NCBI GenBank assembly: GCA_027488815.1
Contig: JAIYAX010000006.1
Span: 207,332-271,331 of the forward strand
Source: Cytophagaceae bacterium
GTDB lineage: Bacteria; Bacteroidota; Bacteroidia; Cytophagales; JAIYAX01
Reading direction: 5' to 3'
DNA: 64,000 bases
Shown here: positions 34,135 to 42,167 of the stretch, one piece after another
Numbering within the stretch: position 1 is the stretch's first letter
How the letters are laid out: the number at the start of each line of letters is the position of its first letter
Position numbers and translations under genes: made by a program
Notes under the pieces: generated by a model
Database searches by the model: none
What the model was told of the DNA's origin: nothing
Seen by the model: only the letters and a program-made list of their open reading frames with translations

Positions 34135-34560
34135 TCAGTTTCGAATTCTAAGGAGGTTGCCGCTCAACTGGGTGTTAAAGCGTCTTAGGGGGAAGGATGC
34201 CGGACCTGAAGTAGGCCGACCATCAAAACCAAATTGCGAGCTGCAGCAGGTGTCAATTAAAAAAAGTCGGGAGCCATGTACGCTTATCCGCTCACAGGTA
34301 TCAAGCGGTCGAAAAGTGCAAATGCGATCAAATGCCAGGTATGTACCTGCATTTTGCCTGTAAACTAAGATACCTCTCCTGCCGCCCTCCAGGTAAGTGT
34401 AGCCTCCATCAATTTGTAAGTCCTGATACTGAATATTGGTCACAACGATTGAAATATCAACGAATGGCTCCAGATCAGGAAGCACCTGCTGTGGGGTATC
34501 TCTGCAGGCAAACAGCAGCAGGAATAAAAACAAAGGGAATCTGTTAACTGGAATAGTCAT
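34135..34560 (-). CDS. Rieske-like lipoprotein lacking the histidine ligands
   Basis: This 141-residue lipoprotein (lipobox LLFAC, C19) has the strand pattern of a Rieske domain: GILVYRQNAGTYLAFDRICT, then SRLFLIDTCCSSQFGFDG, then SFPLRRFNTQL. Canonical Rieske proteins bind a 2Fe-2S cluster through CxH and CxxH. Here the corresponding places have C81-T-F, C89 and C105-C106-S-S-Q, so both histidines are missing and four cysteines remain. It may bind another metal, form disulfides, or be a structural relative. It overlaps the upstream dehydrogenase gene by 17 bases. The function is unknown. Confidence 0.72.
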   Translation of the reverse strand: MTIPVNRFPLFLFLLLFACRDTPQQVLPDLEPFVDISIVVTNIQYQDLQIDGGYTYLEGGRRGILVYRQNAGTYLAFDRICTFRPLDTCERISVHGSRLFLIDTCCSSQFGFDGRPTSGPASFPLRRFNTQLSGNLLRIRN

Positions 34561-35404
34561 AAAAACCCTTTCCTGATTTCCGCCCGTGGTGTCCGGCCTG
34601 TACTTTCAATTGCTGAGAACGACTTGGCCTAAACCTGGCTTCTTGAAAAAACTGCTGGTACATGGTACTTGTTACTGAAAAATTGGTGTCGACCCCAATC
34701 AAATCCATCAACTTAAAAGCTCCCATCTTAAAACCCTGAGCTTCCAGTATCCGGTCGATGGTTTCATGATCTGCGGCACCTTCTTCCAAAAGTCTTAGGC
34801 TTTCCACATAGTAGTGTCTTGCCACCCTGTTAACAATAAATCCCGGGCTGTCGTTAGCAAAAACAGGTCTCCTCCCCCATAATTCGGCCAAACCAGCTAT
34901 TTTTTGAGCCACCTCGGGCAGGGTTGCCACACCAGAAATCACTTCAACAAGTTTCATGATATGGGCAGGATTAAAAAAATGCATACCGACAAAGCGTTCA
35001 GGGTGTTTCAAACCGGTAGCAAGCTGGGTAATGGGTATCGAGGAAGTATTGGAAGCAATAATGGTTTGATCAGTGTTTTCAGACTCCAACACTCGGTACA
35101 ACCCATGTTTGATATCCGTTTTCTCCACAATAGCTTCAATAATCACATCTGCCTTAAGTCCGTAAGCCTCATTAACGAGTTCCAGCCTCTTCATGTATTC
35201 TTCTGAATTCCCTTGCAGCTGACCTCTCTCAATTGACTGAGAAATGGTCTTCTGAATAGCTCCTCTGGCTTTCTCCAGCATGGCAACATCAATGTCAAAC
35301 AACAAGGTAGGATGACCCGCTGCCAAGGCAAGATGGGCGATACCTTGGCCCATGGTGCCTGCCCCGGCAATTCCTATGCGATGCTCTGAAGTAATTTCTC
35401 TCAT
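34544..35404 (-). CDS. 3-hydroxyacyl-CoA dehydrogenase
   Basis: This 286-residue NAD-dependent enzyme oxidises L-3-hydroxyacyl-CoA, probably 3-hydroxybutyryl-CoA. The N-terminal Rossmann motif GIAGAGTMGQGIAHLALAAG, the catalytic block SSIPITQLA and HFFNPAHIMKLVEV (catalytic histidine and glutamate partner), and NDSPGFIVNRVARHYY are all intact. The length is that of stand-alone Hbd/PaaH enzymes without a hydratase domain. The start at 35404 overlaps the pheS stop by 4 bases. Confidence 0.93.
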   Translation of the reverse strand: MREITSEHRIGIAGAGTMGQGIAHLALAAGHPTLLFDIDVAMLEKARGAIQKTISQSIERGQLQGNSEEYMKRLELVNEAYGLKADVIIEAIVEKTDIKHGLYRVLESENTDQTIIASNTSSIPITQLATGLKHPERFVGMHFFNPAHIMKLVEVISGVATLPEVAQKIAGLAELWGRRPVFANDSPGFIVNRVARHYYVESLRLLEEGAADHETIDRILEAQGFKMGAFKLMDLIGVDTNFSVTSTMYQQFFQEARFRPSRSQQLKVQAGHHGRKSGKGFYDYSS

Positions 35405-36429
35405 GTTACTGCCTGAAACTGATTTAAGAAGCGCACATCGTTTTCAGTAAACAAACGCAAGTCCTTGATCTGATATTTTAACATGGTGATACGCTCTATG
35501 CCCATTCCAAAAGCGAAGCCGGTAAACTCATCGGGATCGATACCACAGTTTCGCATCACCTCAGGGTGAATCATACCTGCGCCCCCAATTTCTACCCATC
35601 CGCTTTGTTTGCAAACGTTACATCCTTTCCCTTTGCAGAGCAGGCAGGTTATGTCCATTTCTGCACTTGGCTCTGTGAATGGGAAAAATGAAGGCCTGAA
35701 TCTGATTTCGATTTCTTTAAAAAAGAGCTCTTTACAAAAGTGATACAAGGTGTCTTTCAAATCCTTAAAAGAAACTCCCCTGTCAATATAAAACCCTTCT
35801 ACCTGATGAAATAGGCAATGAGCCCTGGCTGATATGGCCTCATTTCTAAAGACCCGGCCAGGTGCGATTGATCGAATAGGTGGTTTTAATCGCTCCATGG
35901 TTCGTATTTGCACGGAGGAGGTATGGGTTCGCAATGCAATATCAGGTGAGCGGGAAATGAAAAAAGTGTCCTGCATCTCTCTTGCCGGATGATCGGCAGG
36001 AAAGTTCAAGGCAGTAAAGTTATGCCAGTCATCTTCGATTTCTGGTCCTAATGCCAGGTTAAATCCAAGACGTTCAAAAACCTGTACGATCTCTGTCTTC
36101 ACCAACGAAATGGGATGTCTGGAGCCGCTTCGTCCGGGTACATCAGGGAGTGTAAAATCAAAATCCTTTTGCTGATCATCCTGATCTAAAAGTAACTCTG
36201 TTTGCTGCTGAAAAACAGTCCATTTTTGCTGTGCAACGTCTTTTAACCTGTTTACTTCCGCTCCAAAAGCTTTTCTTTCTTCTACCGGAAGGTCTTTTAA
36301 CTTTTCAAACAAGACTGCAATCTTTCCCTTTTTGCCTAAAAACAGGTTTTTAAAAGCGTCTAGATCCGAAGACTGATGGAATGAAAACTGCTCTATTTCA
36401 TTGAGCAGGTCTGTGGTTGAGGCATGCAT
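35401..36429 (-). CDS. pheS: Phenylalanine-tRNA ligase alpha subunit
   Basis: From the ATG at 36429 the product has 342 residues. The N-terminal coiled coil binds tRNA. The catalytic core has class II motif 2 (PPIRSIAPGRVFRNEAISAR), FHQVEGFYID and motif 3 (FTGFAFGMGIERITMLKY). With PheT it charges tRNA-Phe; pheT is not adjacent, as is common in Bacteroidota. The upstream in-frame TTG at 36447 would cross the -7 promoter box and is rejected. It shares an operon end with the dehydrogenase gene. Confidence 0.96.
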   Translation of the reverse strand: MHASTTDLLNEIEQFSFHQSSDLDAFKNLFLGKKGKIAVLFEKLKDLPVEERKAFGAEVNRLKDVAQQKWTVFQQQTELLLDQDDQQKDFDFTLPDVPGRSGSRHPISLVKTEIVQVFERLGFNLALGPEIEDDWHNFTALNFPADHPAREMQDTFFISRSPDIALRTHTSSVQIRTMERLKPPIRSIAPGRVFRNEAISARAHCLFHQVEGFYIDRGVSFKDLKDTLYHFCKELFFKEIEIRFRPSFFPFTEPSAEMDITCLLCKGKGCNVCKQSGWVEIGGAGMIHPEVMRNCGIDPDEFTGFAFGMGIERITMLKYQIKDLRLFTENDVRFLNQFQAVT

Positions 36430-36434
36430 ACCTA

Positions 36435-36442
36435 CAAAGATA
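36435..36442 (-). promoter_or_regulatory. pheS -7 element close to the start codon
   Basis: The minus strand reads TATCTTTG, an exact match to TAnnTTTG, and ends only 5 bases before the ATG at 36429. If used, transcription would begin at or next to the start codon, giving a nearly leaderless mRNA. No good -33 element is seen at the usual distance. Confidence 0.4.
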
Positions 36443-36471
36443 GTCAAATCATCTGCCCCCTAAGTCACAGG

Positions 36472-36499
36472 TTTTTACTTGTTAATATTGATATATTTG
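36472..36499 (+). promoter_or_regulatory. Promoter of the envelope-protein and ccm operon
   Basis: TATATTTG at 36492-36499 matches the -7 consensus exactly, with a T-rich -33-like stretch (GTTTTT) about 16-17 bases upstream. It ends 6 bases before the ATG at 36506, so the mRNA may be almost leaderless. It may drive the genes from 36506 onward, possibly including ccmB to ccmF. Confidence 0.5.
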
Positions 36500-36505
36500 C
36501 ACTTT

Positions 36506-37207
36506 ATGGCTTTCAAAGCGTTAGCTACAACCTTAACTATACTTCTACTCACCGGCAGCACTTTTGCATCGGATTGGGGAGATGAACGTATGGTTAGCAG
36601 CAAGGATCAGTCATTTGAAAAGCTATCTTCCTATGCGTTAAATTTCGCAAAGAAGAAGAAAAAACCTACCCGAAAAGGCTACGATGGCTCAGGCTTTGCA
36701 CTAAAGGCGATGCCTGCTTTGTTTTGGAATTCATTTTCAATTGAGGCCGAGTATCCAGCAAGTCGCCAATTTAGCATTGCTCTTTCTACCATCTTTAAAC
36801 TTGGAAGAACAGATGGCCAAAGAAGTAATTTCAAAGTGAACCCTGCAGACTATCTAGACAACGGATTCAGAGTGGAGCTTCAGGTAAGGTATTTTTTAAA
36901 TGGTTTCGCCCCTCTAGGGCTCTATGTTTCTGCCTTTGCTTCTTATGGACAAATCGTTTATTTTGATGGTACAACCCGGCCTTATTCACTTTGGAACAGG
37001 GTGAAGGAGCAAGATAATTTAAGAAACAGGTCAGGAATTACAAAACCTCAACCTATTGGAGGAGGTGCAGGTCTGGGCTATCAGTTGATGATTATTCCAA
37101 AAAGAATTGTCGCTAATTTTTTCATAGGGGTACAAACTAACGTCGATGGAGATAATACAATCTTCCTCTCCGGTTACGTTGCGCCCTCAATCGGTATCAT
37201 ATTATGA
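36506..37207 (+). CDS. Secreted beta-rich envelope protein, unknown function
   Basis: From the ATG at 36506 the product has 233 residues with a signal peptide (MAFKALATTLTILLLTGSTF, cleavage after ASD-like site). The mature part begins with a charged KKKKKPTRKGYDGSGF segment and continues with alternating strands (FSIEAEYPASRQFSIALSTI, FRVELQVRYFLNGFAPLGLY) ending in VAPSIGIIL, as in small outer-membrane barrels. I recognise no specific family. The upstream in-frame TTG at 36479 would run through the promoter. It overlaps the next gene by 4 bases and so is probably co-transcribed with the lipoprotein and ccm genes. Confidence 0.6.
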   Translation: MAFKALATTLTILLLTGSTFASDWGDERMVSSKDQSFEKLSSYALNFAKKKKKPTRKGYDGSGFALKAMPALFWNSFSIEAEYPASRQFSIALSTIFKLGRTDGQRSNFKVNPADYLDNGFRVELQVRYFLNGFAPLGLYVSAFASYGQIVYFDGTTRPYSLWNRVKEQDNLRNRSGITKPQPIGGGAGLGYQLMIIPKRIVANFFIGVQTNVDGDNTIFLSGYVAPSIGIIL

Positions 37208-37611
37208 TGATCATGAAAAAAGTAAAGAGGTTCCTGCTTTTGATGACTTTCGGGTTTATGGTATTGCCTATAGCATGCAATAATGACTCAGAAGGAGTTG
37301 ATCCAAGTCTGGTAGGCGTTTGGACGGATGAGAATAATCTGTACCACTTCAAATCAGATCTTCGATACGGCATCAAATATCTCAGAAAAGGCCAGGGAAA
37401 TGATAGTATACTGACAGATAGTGTATTCGGAACTTACACTGTAGATACCCGCCGAAGCAACATTAGTTTCTTTCAGGAAGGCTTCCTGCTAAGGTCGGAT
37501 AGCCTTGTATTCAGTGCTTTGAGTGGTACAACCTGGAACTACTCGATCAGCGGGAATCAGCTCAATTATGAAAGCCGCACTACATCTGGCACTTTGTTTA
37601 AAGTCCCTTAA
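37204..37611 (+). CDS. Lipocalin-like lipoprotein, unknown function
   Basis: The 135-residue product (ATG at 37204; a second ATG at 37213 is also possible) has a lipoprotein signal with lipobox LPIAC. The mature part has the look of a lipocalin-like beta-sandwich: LVGVWTDENNLYHFKSDLRY, then TYTVDTRRSNISFFQEG and WNYSISGNQLNYES. Such short Bacteroidota lipoproteins are common and mostly uncharacterised. It lies 3 bases upstream of ccmB. Whether it takes part in cytochrome maturation is unknown. Confidence 0.65.
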   Translation: MMIMKKVKRFLLLMTFGFMVLPIACNNDSEGVDPSLVGVWTDENNLYHFKSDLRYGIKYLRKGQGNDSILTDSVFGTYTVDTRRSNISFFQEGFLLRSDSLVFSALSGTTWNYSISGNQLNYESRTTSGTLFKVP

Positions 37612-37614
37612 CTG

Positions 37615-38292
37615 ATGTCCTTTGCTGCGGGTCATATTTTGACTTGCCTGAGCAGGGAATGGCGGTCAGAATGGAGAAATAAAAATACCATAGCGGCTTC
37701 TTTGCTTTTTGTTGTCGCAACTGCTTACCTAATTTATTTCTCATTTAAAATTGGCCGTATCTCAGTTGCTCCACCTGTGTGGGTAAGCCTTTACTGGATG
37801 GTGCTGTTGTTTTCTTCATTGTCCGTCATGGTCAAAACATTTGCTTTTGAGGAAAGGGGTATGTTTTATTTCAGCTATCCTCTTTTTCACCCGATGGTTT
37901 TAGTGTTTAGTAAATGGCTGGTTCAAAGCATTCAACTACTGTTTGTATCAGGTATCGCTTTGCTATTGTTTCAATTGTTGCTGTCAAGCCCTCCTGAAAT
38001 GAACTGGGCAGGCTTTTTGGTCATCGTAGCTAGCGGGTCTATTGGCTTTGCTGCCACACTGACCATGATTGCAGGCATTGCAGCCAGAGCTGAAAACAGC
38101 AGCTTGCTCTTGTCAATATTGTCATTGCCTTTGCTCCTCCCTCAATTGAGCATGGTCATTAAAGGTGGTTTTACCATGGCTCAAGGCTTTGAAAGCAGCT
38201 TGATTTTCGATGAATTAATTATTCTCTGGGGCTTAAATTTGATTGCCTTATCATTGAATTTGGCCCTGTTTAGCTACATTTGGCGTAGATAG
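37615..38292 (+). CDS. ccmB: Haem exporter protein CcmB
   Basis: This 225-residue protein has six hydrophobic segments and the CcmB pattern (LSREWRSEWRNKNTIAASLL, FSSLSVMVKTFAFEERGMF). It is the membrane subunit that works with the CcmA ATPase and CcmC to load haem onto CcmE. ccmA is not adjacent. The length is as expected for CcmB, and it sits 3 bases after the lipoprotein gene and 3 before ccmC. Confidence 0.88.
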   Translation: MSFAAGHILTCLSREWRSEWRNKNTIAASLLFVVATAYLIYFSFKIGRISVAPPVWVSLYWMVLLFSSLSVMVKTFAFEERGMFYFSYPLFHPMVLVFSKWLVQSIQLLFVSGIALLLFQLLLSSPPEMNWAGFLVIVASGSIGFAATLTMIAGIAARAENSSLLLSILSLPLLLPQLSMVIKGGFTMAQGFESSLIFDELIILWGLNLIALSLNLALFSYIWRR

Positions 38293-38295
38293 TCA

Positions 38296-38970
38296 ATGAA
38301 AGAATTAGCTTCGATCGCCTGGTGGAAATGGGCCTGTGCAGGATTATTGATTTATACCGTGGTTGGAGGTCTCTTACTGGAAGTTCCCCGACTGCCCATT
38401 CTCAATGAAAGCATTAGAAACCTTTACTTTCACGTCCCCATGTGGTTTGGAATGATCATTCTGCTTACCGTGTCAGCTGTTTATTCGATTCGTACTCTTT
38501 TGAAATATAACCCTTTAGATGACCTCAAGGCACAAAATAGTGTGCATGTAGCCCTGCTTCTGGGTATACTTGGGATTGTAACCGGCATGCTTTGGGCTAA
38601 GTATACCTGGGGGGCCTATTGGAGTAATGATCCCAAACAAAATGCGGCAGCTATCGGCCTGCTTATCTATTTTGCATATATGATTTTAAGGGGGTCTTTC
38701 GCTGACGAGCAATTACGGGCACGAATCAGCGCAGTATATAATGTGCTGGCCTTTGCATTGTTTATACCTCTGATCTTTATTTTACCAAGGCTTACCGATT
38801 CGTTGCATCCCGGTAATGGTGGAAACCCTGGCTTCAACAGCTATGATCTCGATGCCCGCATGCGCTTGGTATTTTATCCTGCCGTCATAGCCTGGACATT
38901 GATTGGCTGGTGGCTGGTAGATTTGATGAACAGAGTGCATGTGCTTAACAACGAAGAAGTAGAAGCATGA
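38296..38970 (+). CDS. ccmC: Haem-handling protein CcmC
   Basis: The 224-residue product has six transmembrane segments and a tryptophan-rich periplasmic haem-binding motif (WGAYWSNDPKQNAAAI, a divergent WWD domain). The flanking histidines (HVPMWFG, and the later SLHPGNGG) fit haem ligands. CcmC attaches haem to CcmE. The gene overlaps the following small gene by 4 bases. The divergent WWD, with SNDPKQ instead of the proteobacterial form, looks like the Bacteroidota CcmC/CcsA variant rather than damage. Confidence 0.9.
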   Translation: MKELASIAWWKWACAGLLIYTVVGGLLLEVPRLPILNESIRNLYFHVPMWFGMIILLTVSAVYSIRTLLKYNPLDDLKAQNSVHVALLLGILGIVTGMLWAKYTWGAYWSNDPKQNAAAIGLLIYFAYMILRGSFADEQLRARISAVYNVLAFALFIPLIFILPRLTDSLHPGNGGNPGFNSYDLDARMRLVFYPAVIAWTLIGWWLVDLMNRVHVLNNEEVEA

Positions 38971-39209
38971 GAAACTTTCTTGCAGGTCTGTTTGTCATTC
39001 TTTTAGGCTTTCTTAGTGCAGGAAAATCATTTGGACAAAACAGTGTCGAAATGGCTGACCAATTGAGGGCTGATGGAAAAATTTATGTGGTCGTTGGTGT
39101 CTTTTTACTGATCTCGGCAGGAATATTGACCTACTTGATTTTCATTGATTTAAGACTTAAAAAGCTGGAAAAACAACGTTCTGAAAACCAAAAAGAATTG
39201 AAAAAATGA
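38967..39209 (+). CDS. CcmD-like small membrane protein
   Basis: This 80-residue protein has an N-terminal signal-like helix, a second transmembrane segment (IYVVVGVFLLISAGILTYLI) and a basic cytoplasmic tail (LRLKKLEKQRSENQKELKK). That is the layout of CcmD, which helps release holo-CcmE from the CcmABC complex. It has 4-base overlaps on both sides, with ccmC and ccmE, which strongly supports the role. Confidence 0.75.
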   Translation: MRNFLAGLFVILLGFLSAGKSFGQNSVEMADQLRADGKIYVVVGVFLLISAGILTYLIFIDLRLKKLEKQRSENQKELKK

Positions 39210-39607
39210 AGAAGTTTCATCTATTCATCATTCTGGTAGTTGGTGTTGCCATCTTTGTGATCGCTTCAACTGCCGGAGATGCCTCTGTTTATGTTTCATT
39301 TAATGAGGCTAACACTATGCAAGCACAAGGCGAAAATGAGAGTGTTCACGTAGTAGGCCAACTTACCCGCAACGATCAGGGAACCATCGTTGGAATCAAC
39401 CAATCGGATAAATTGAGCTTCAGCTTTCAGATGGTGGATCAGCAAAACAATGTGAGGACTGTAGTGTATAATGAGCCAATGCCCCCAGATTTTGAACGCT
39501 CCGAACAAGTTGTTGTTATTGGTAAAATGAAAGGAGAGGTTTTTTTAGCTGAAAAAATTCTGCTCAAATGCCCATCCAAGTACGAGGAAAAAGAGGTTCA
39601 GGCTTAA
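39206..39607 (+). CDS. ccmE: Cytochrome c maturation haem chaperone CcmE, CxxxY type
   Basis: The 133-residue product has one N-terminal membrane anchor and an OB-fold (VHVVGQLTRNDQGTIVGINQ, QVVVIGKMKGEVFLAEKILL). In classic CcmE the haem is bound covalently by the histidine of an HxxxY motif. Here the same place reads C122-P-S-K-Y126, so cysteine replaces histidine, as in the CxxxY class known from some archaea and Desulfovibrio. The tail is short. It receives haem from CcmC and passes it to CcmF. It overlaps the ccmD-like gene by 4 bases and precedes ccmF by 19. Confidence 0.9.
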   Translation: MKKFHLFIILVVGVAIFVIASTAGDASVYVSFNEANTMQAQGENESVHVVGQLTRNDQGTIVGINQSDKLSFSFQMVDQQNNVRTVVYNEPMPPDFERSEQVVVIGKMKGEVFLAEKILLKCPSKYEEKEVQA

Positions 39608-39626
39608 GGCCTAGAAAAAACAAGGA

Positions 39627-42167
39627 ATGAACTCAACTTTACAATTGTTGCCCGGCCAGATCGGGCATTTTTTTGTTATTCTGTCTTTTGTATCTGCCCT
39701 AGTGGCGGTGTTGTCATATGCCTTTGCCATTAAAGCAGATGAGGCAAACCAGCAGGCCTGGTTTCGATTTGCAAGAACAAGCTTTTATCTGCATTCTATT
39801 TCCATCTTTGGGATTGTTGTTAGTCTGTTCTACATTATTTATCATCATCTGTTTGAGTATCACTATGCTTGGAGCCACTCATCGCTGAGTCTACCTACTC
39901 ACTATATGATCTCCTGTTTCTGGGAAGGACAAGAAGGATCATTTCTTTTGTGGTTGTTTTGGAATGCGTTATTAGGCCTTATCCTTATCCGCACCAATAA
40001 AATCTGGGAAGCCCCGGTCATGGTAGTCTTCGGGCTGGTACAAGTCTTTTTAGCCTCCATGATTCTTGGTGTGGTGATTGGTGAGGGTTTTAAAATTGGA
40101 AGTTCTCCTTTCATATTGATGAGAGAAGCCATGTCAAATGCTCCGGTTTTTACCTCAAATTCTAATTTCATTCCTCAGGATGGCAACGGGCTAAATCCCT
40201 TGCTACAAAATTACTGGATGGTCATTCATCCACCCACCCTCTTTTTAGGCTTTGCTACAACTCTTATTCCTTTCGCTTATGTCATTTCAGGCTTATATCT
40301 GAAAAAATACAGGGAATGGATCAGACCGGCCTTGCCTTGGGCTCTCTTTTCTGCAGCTGTGCTGGGGTTAGGTATCTTAATGGGCGGGTATTGGGCTTAT
40401 GAAACGCTTAATTTTGGTGGTTACTGGAATTGGGACCCGGTTGAAAATGCAGTGTATGTCCCATGGCTGATTTTGATTGCTGCCATCCATACCATGATTG
40501 TGTTCCGAAAAAGCGAAACAGCACTCAAGGCTGCTGTCATATTGAGCATTTTAGTTTTTCTACTCATCCTCTACTCCACTTTTCTCACACGAAGCGGAAT
40601 ATTGGGAAATGCCTCTGTACATTCGTTTACAGACCTTGGTTTAAGCGGTCAGTTGCTCATTTATTTACTTGTTTTTACCATAGGGGCTCTCTTTTTATTG
40701 ATCTATAGATGGAGATCATTGCCCTCCACTAATGAAGAAGTGTCAACTTACTCTCGTGAGTTTTGGATATTCATGGGAGCAACGGTTTTATGTCTTTCCG
40801 GATTTCAGGTGATTGCTGTTACTTCCATACCGGTTTACAACAGTCTTCTGGAGGCTTTTGGTGTTAGTTCAAACATTGCCCCACCTGCAGATCAGATTGC
40901 GTTTAACAACAAGTTTCAACTTTGGTTTGCCTTGGGCGTAGCACTTCTTTCCGGTGTAGGTCAGTTTTTCTGGTGGCAAAAAATAGACAAAAAGGTGCTC
41001 TGGAATTCACTATCTGCTCCTTTTGTAGCCACTATGGTGATCAGTGCGGCGGTGATTGTACTGGCTAAAGTGGGGGACATCAAATACATCCTCTTACTTA
41101 CCGCTTCATTATTTACCATTATTGCCAACGGATTCATTCTATTCCAAATCGCCAGAAAAAGCCCAAAACTATCGGGCGGTTCAATTACCCATATCGGTAT
41201 AGGGCTGGTATTGGTGGGTATTTTGTTTTCCTCCGGATACTCAACGGTTATTTCCATGAACCAATCCGGACTGGTCTATCATAGTCAGTTTAGCGAGGAT
41301 ATGAACAGGGAAAATATATTGCTCTGGTATAACACCCCTGTGAAAATGAAAGACTATGATGTGACCTACAAAGGAAAAGCCATCGAAGCCGCAGGCTTCC
41401 CGGGCTTTATACCGATGTCAAAAGTCTCACAAACGCCTGACCCTTTCAGAGTAATCGCCAGCTCTGATTTGACTTATAATAAAAAGGTATACTTCACTAC
41501 CGGAGACACTCTATCCATAGACCCAGTTAATACCTACTACCAGGTAAGCTATGCTACAAATGATGGTAAAAGTTTTGACTTGTATCCCAGAGCTCAGGTA
41601 AACCCCAGCATGGGCTTAATCGCTTCACCCGATATTAAGAGGAAGCTGTCTCATGATCTTTATACCCATGTCTCTTCTATTCCTGACCCTACTGATCAAA
41701 AGGAATGGAAAGAGAAAAGTTGGGACACATTAAGTATTGGAGATACTTTCTTCATCAATGATTACATCGTCATTTTTAATGGAGTGAGCAGAGTTAAAGA
41801 GGTAGAAGGGGTACAATTAGGCCAGCAGGATGTAGCCATTAAAGCCTTACTGGAGCTCGTTTCTACTGGTAAAGAAGAGTTATTAGAGCCATTGATGATC
41901 ATCGATGAAGGCATGATTGGAAGATTTCCCTCCACAAATGAAAATCTTGGTATCAAGGCCACATTAGAGGAAGTGATACCAGCAGAGGGCAGGTTTGTCT
42001 TTAGCAGCCAACACACACAGAAAGATTATATCATCATGAAAGCCATGGAAAAGCCGGCGATCAATGTACTTTGGATTGGAACTTTGGTGGTGATGATAGG
42101 GTTTGGGGTTGCCATCCAGCGTCGTTATTCCGAATTTGCCTCTATGCGAGATAAAAACGTTGAATAA
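39627..42167 (+). CDS. ccmF: Cytochrome c haem lyase CcmF
   Basis: This 846-residue polytopic protein has the CcmF WWD region (GYWAYETLNFGGYWNWDPVE near residue 253), the upstream HYMISCFWEGQEGSFLLWLF block, and conserved histidines such as NYWMVIHPPTLFLGF. It joins haem to the CxxCH of apocytochrome c. A large C-terminal periplasmic domain (about 535-820) precedes the last membrane helix. No CcmH or CcmG gene follows, although a TlpA-like thioredoxin lies three genes later. The purK start overlaps the ccmF stop. Confidence 0.95.
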   Translation: MNSTLQLLPGQIGHFFVILSFVSALVAVLSYAFAIKADEANQQAWFRFARTSFYLHSISIFGIVVSLFYIIYHHLFEYHYAWSHSSLSLPTHYMISCFWEGQEGSFLLWLFWNALLGLILIRTNKIWEAPVMVVFGLVQVFLASMILGVVIGEGFKIGSSPFILMREAMSNAPVFTSNSNFIPQDGNGLNPLLQNYWMVIHPPTLFLGFATTLIPFAYVISGLYLKKYREWIRPALPWALFSAAVLGLGILMGGYWAYETLNFGGYWNWDPVENAVYVPWLILIAAIHTMIVFRKSETALKAAVILSILVFLLILYSTFLTRSGILGNASVHSFTDLGLSGQLLIYLLVFTIGALFLLIYRWRSLPSTNEEVSTYSREFWIFMGATVLCLSGFQVIAVTSIPVYNSLLEAFGVSSNIAPPADQIAFNNKFQLWFALGVALLSGVGQFFWWQKIDKKVLWNSLSAPFVATMVISAAVIVLAKVGDIKYILLLTASLFTIIANGFILFQIARKSPKLSGGSITHIGIGLVLVGILFSSGYSTVISMNQSGLVYHSQFSEDMNRENILLWYNTPVKMKDYDVTYKGKAIEAAGFPGFIPMSKVSQTPDPFRVIASSDLTYNKKVYFTTGDTLSIDPVNTYYQVSYATNDGKSFDLYPRAQVNPSMGLIASPDIKRKLSHDLYTHVSSIPDPTDQKEWKEKSWDTLSIGDTFFINDYIVIFNGVSRVKEVEGVQLGQQDVAIKALLELVSTGKEELLEPLMIIDEGMIGRFPSTNENLGIKATLEEVIPAEGRFVFSSQHTQKDYIIMKAMEKPAINVLWIGTLVVMIGFGVAIQRRYSEFASMRDKNVE

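Noticed and set aside
42103..42159. Earlier ATG start for purK
   Set aside because: It would add 19 residues that copy ccmF sequence in another frame; the PurK family N-terminus begins near LKIGVLGGG, so the TTG or GTG start fits better.
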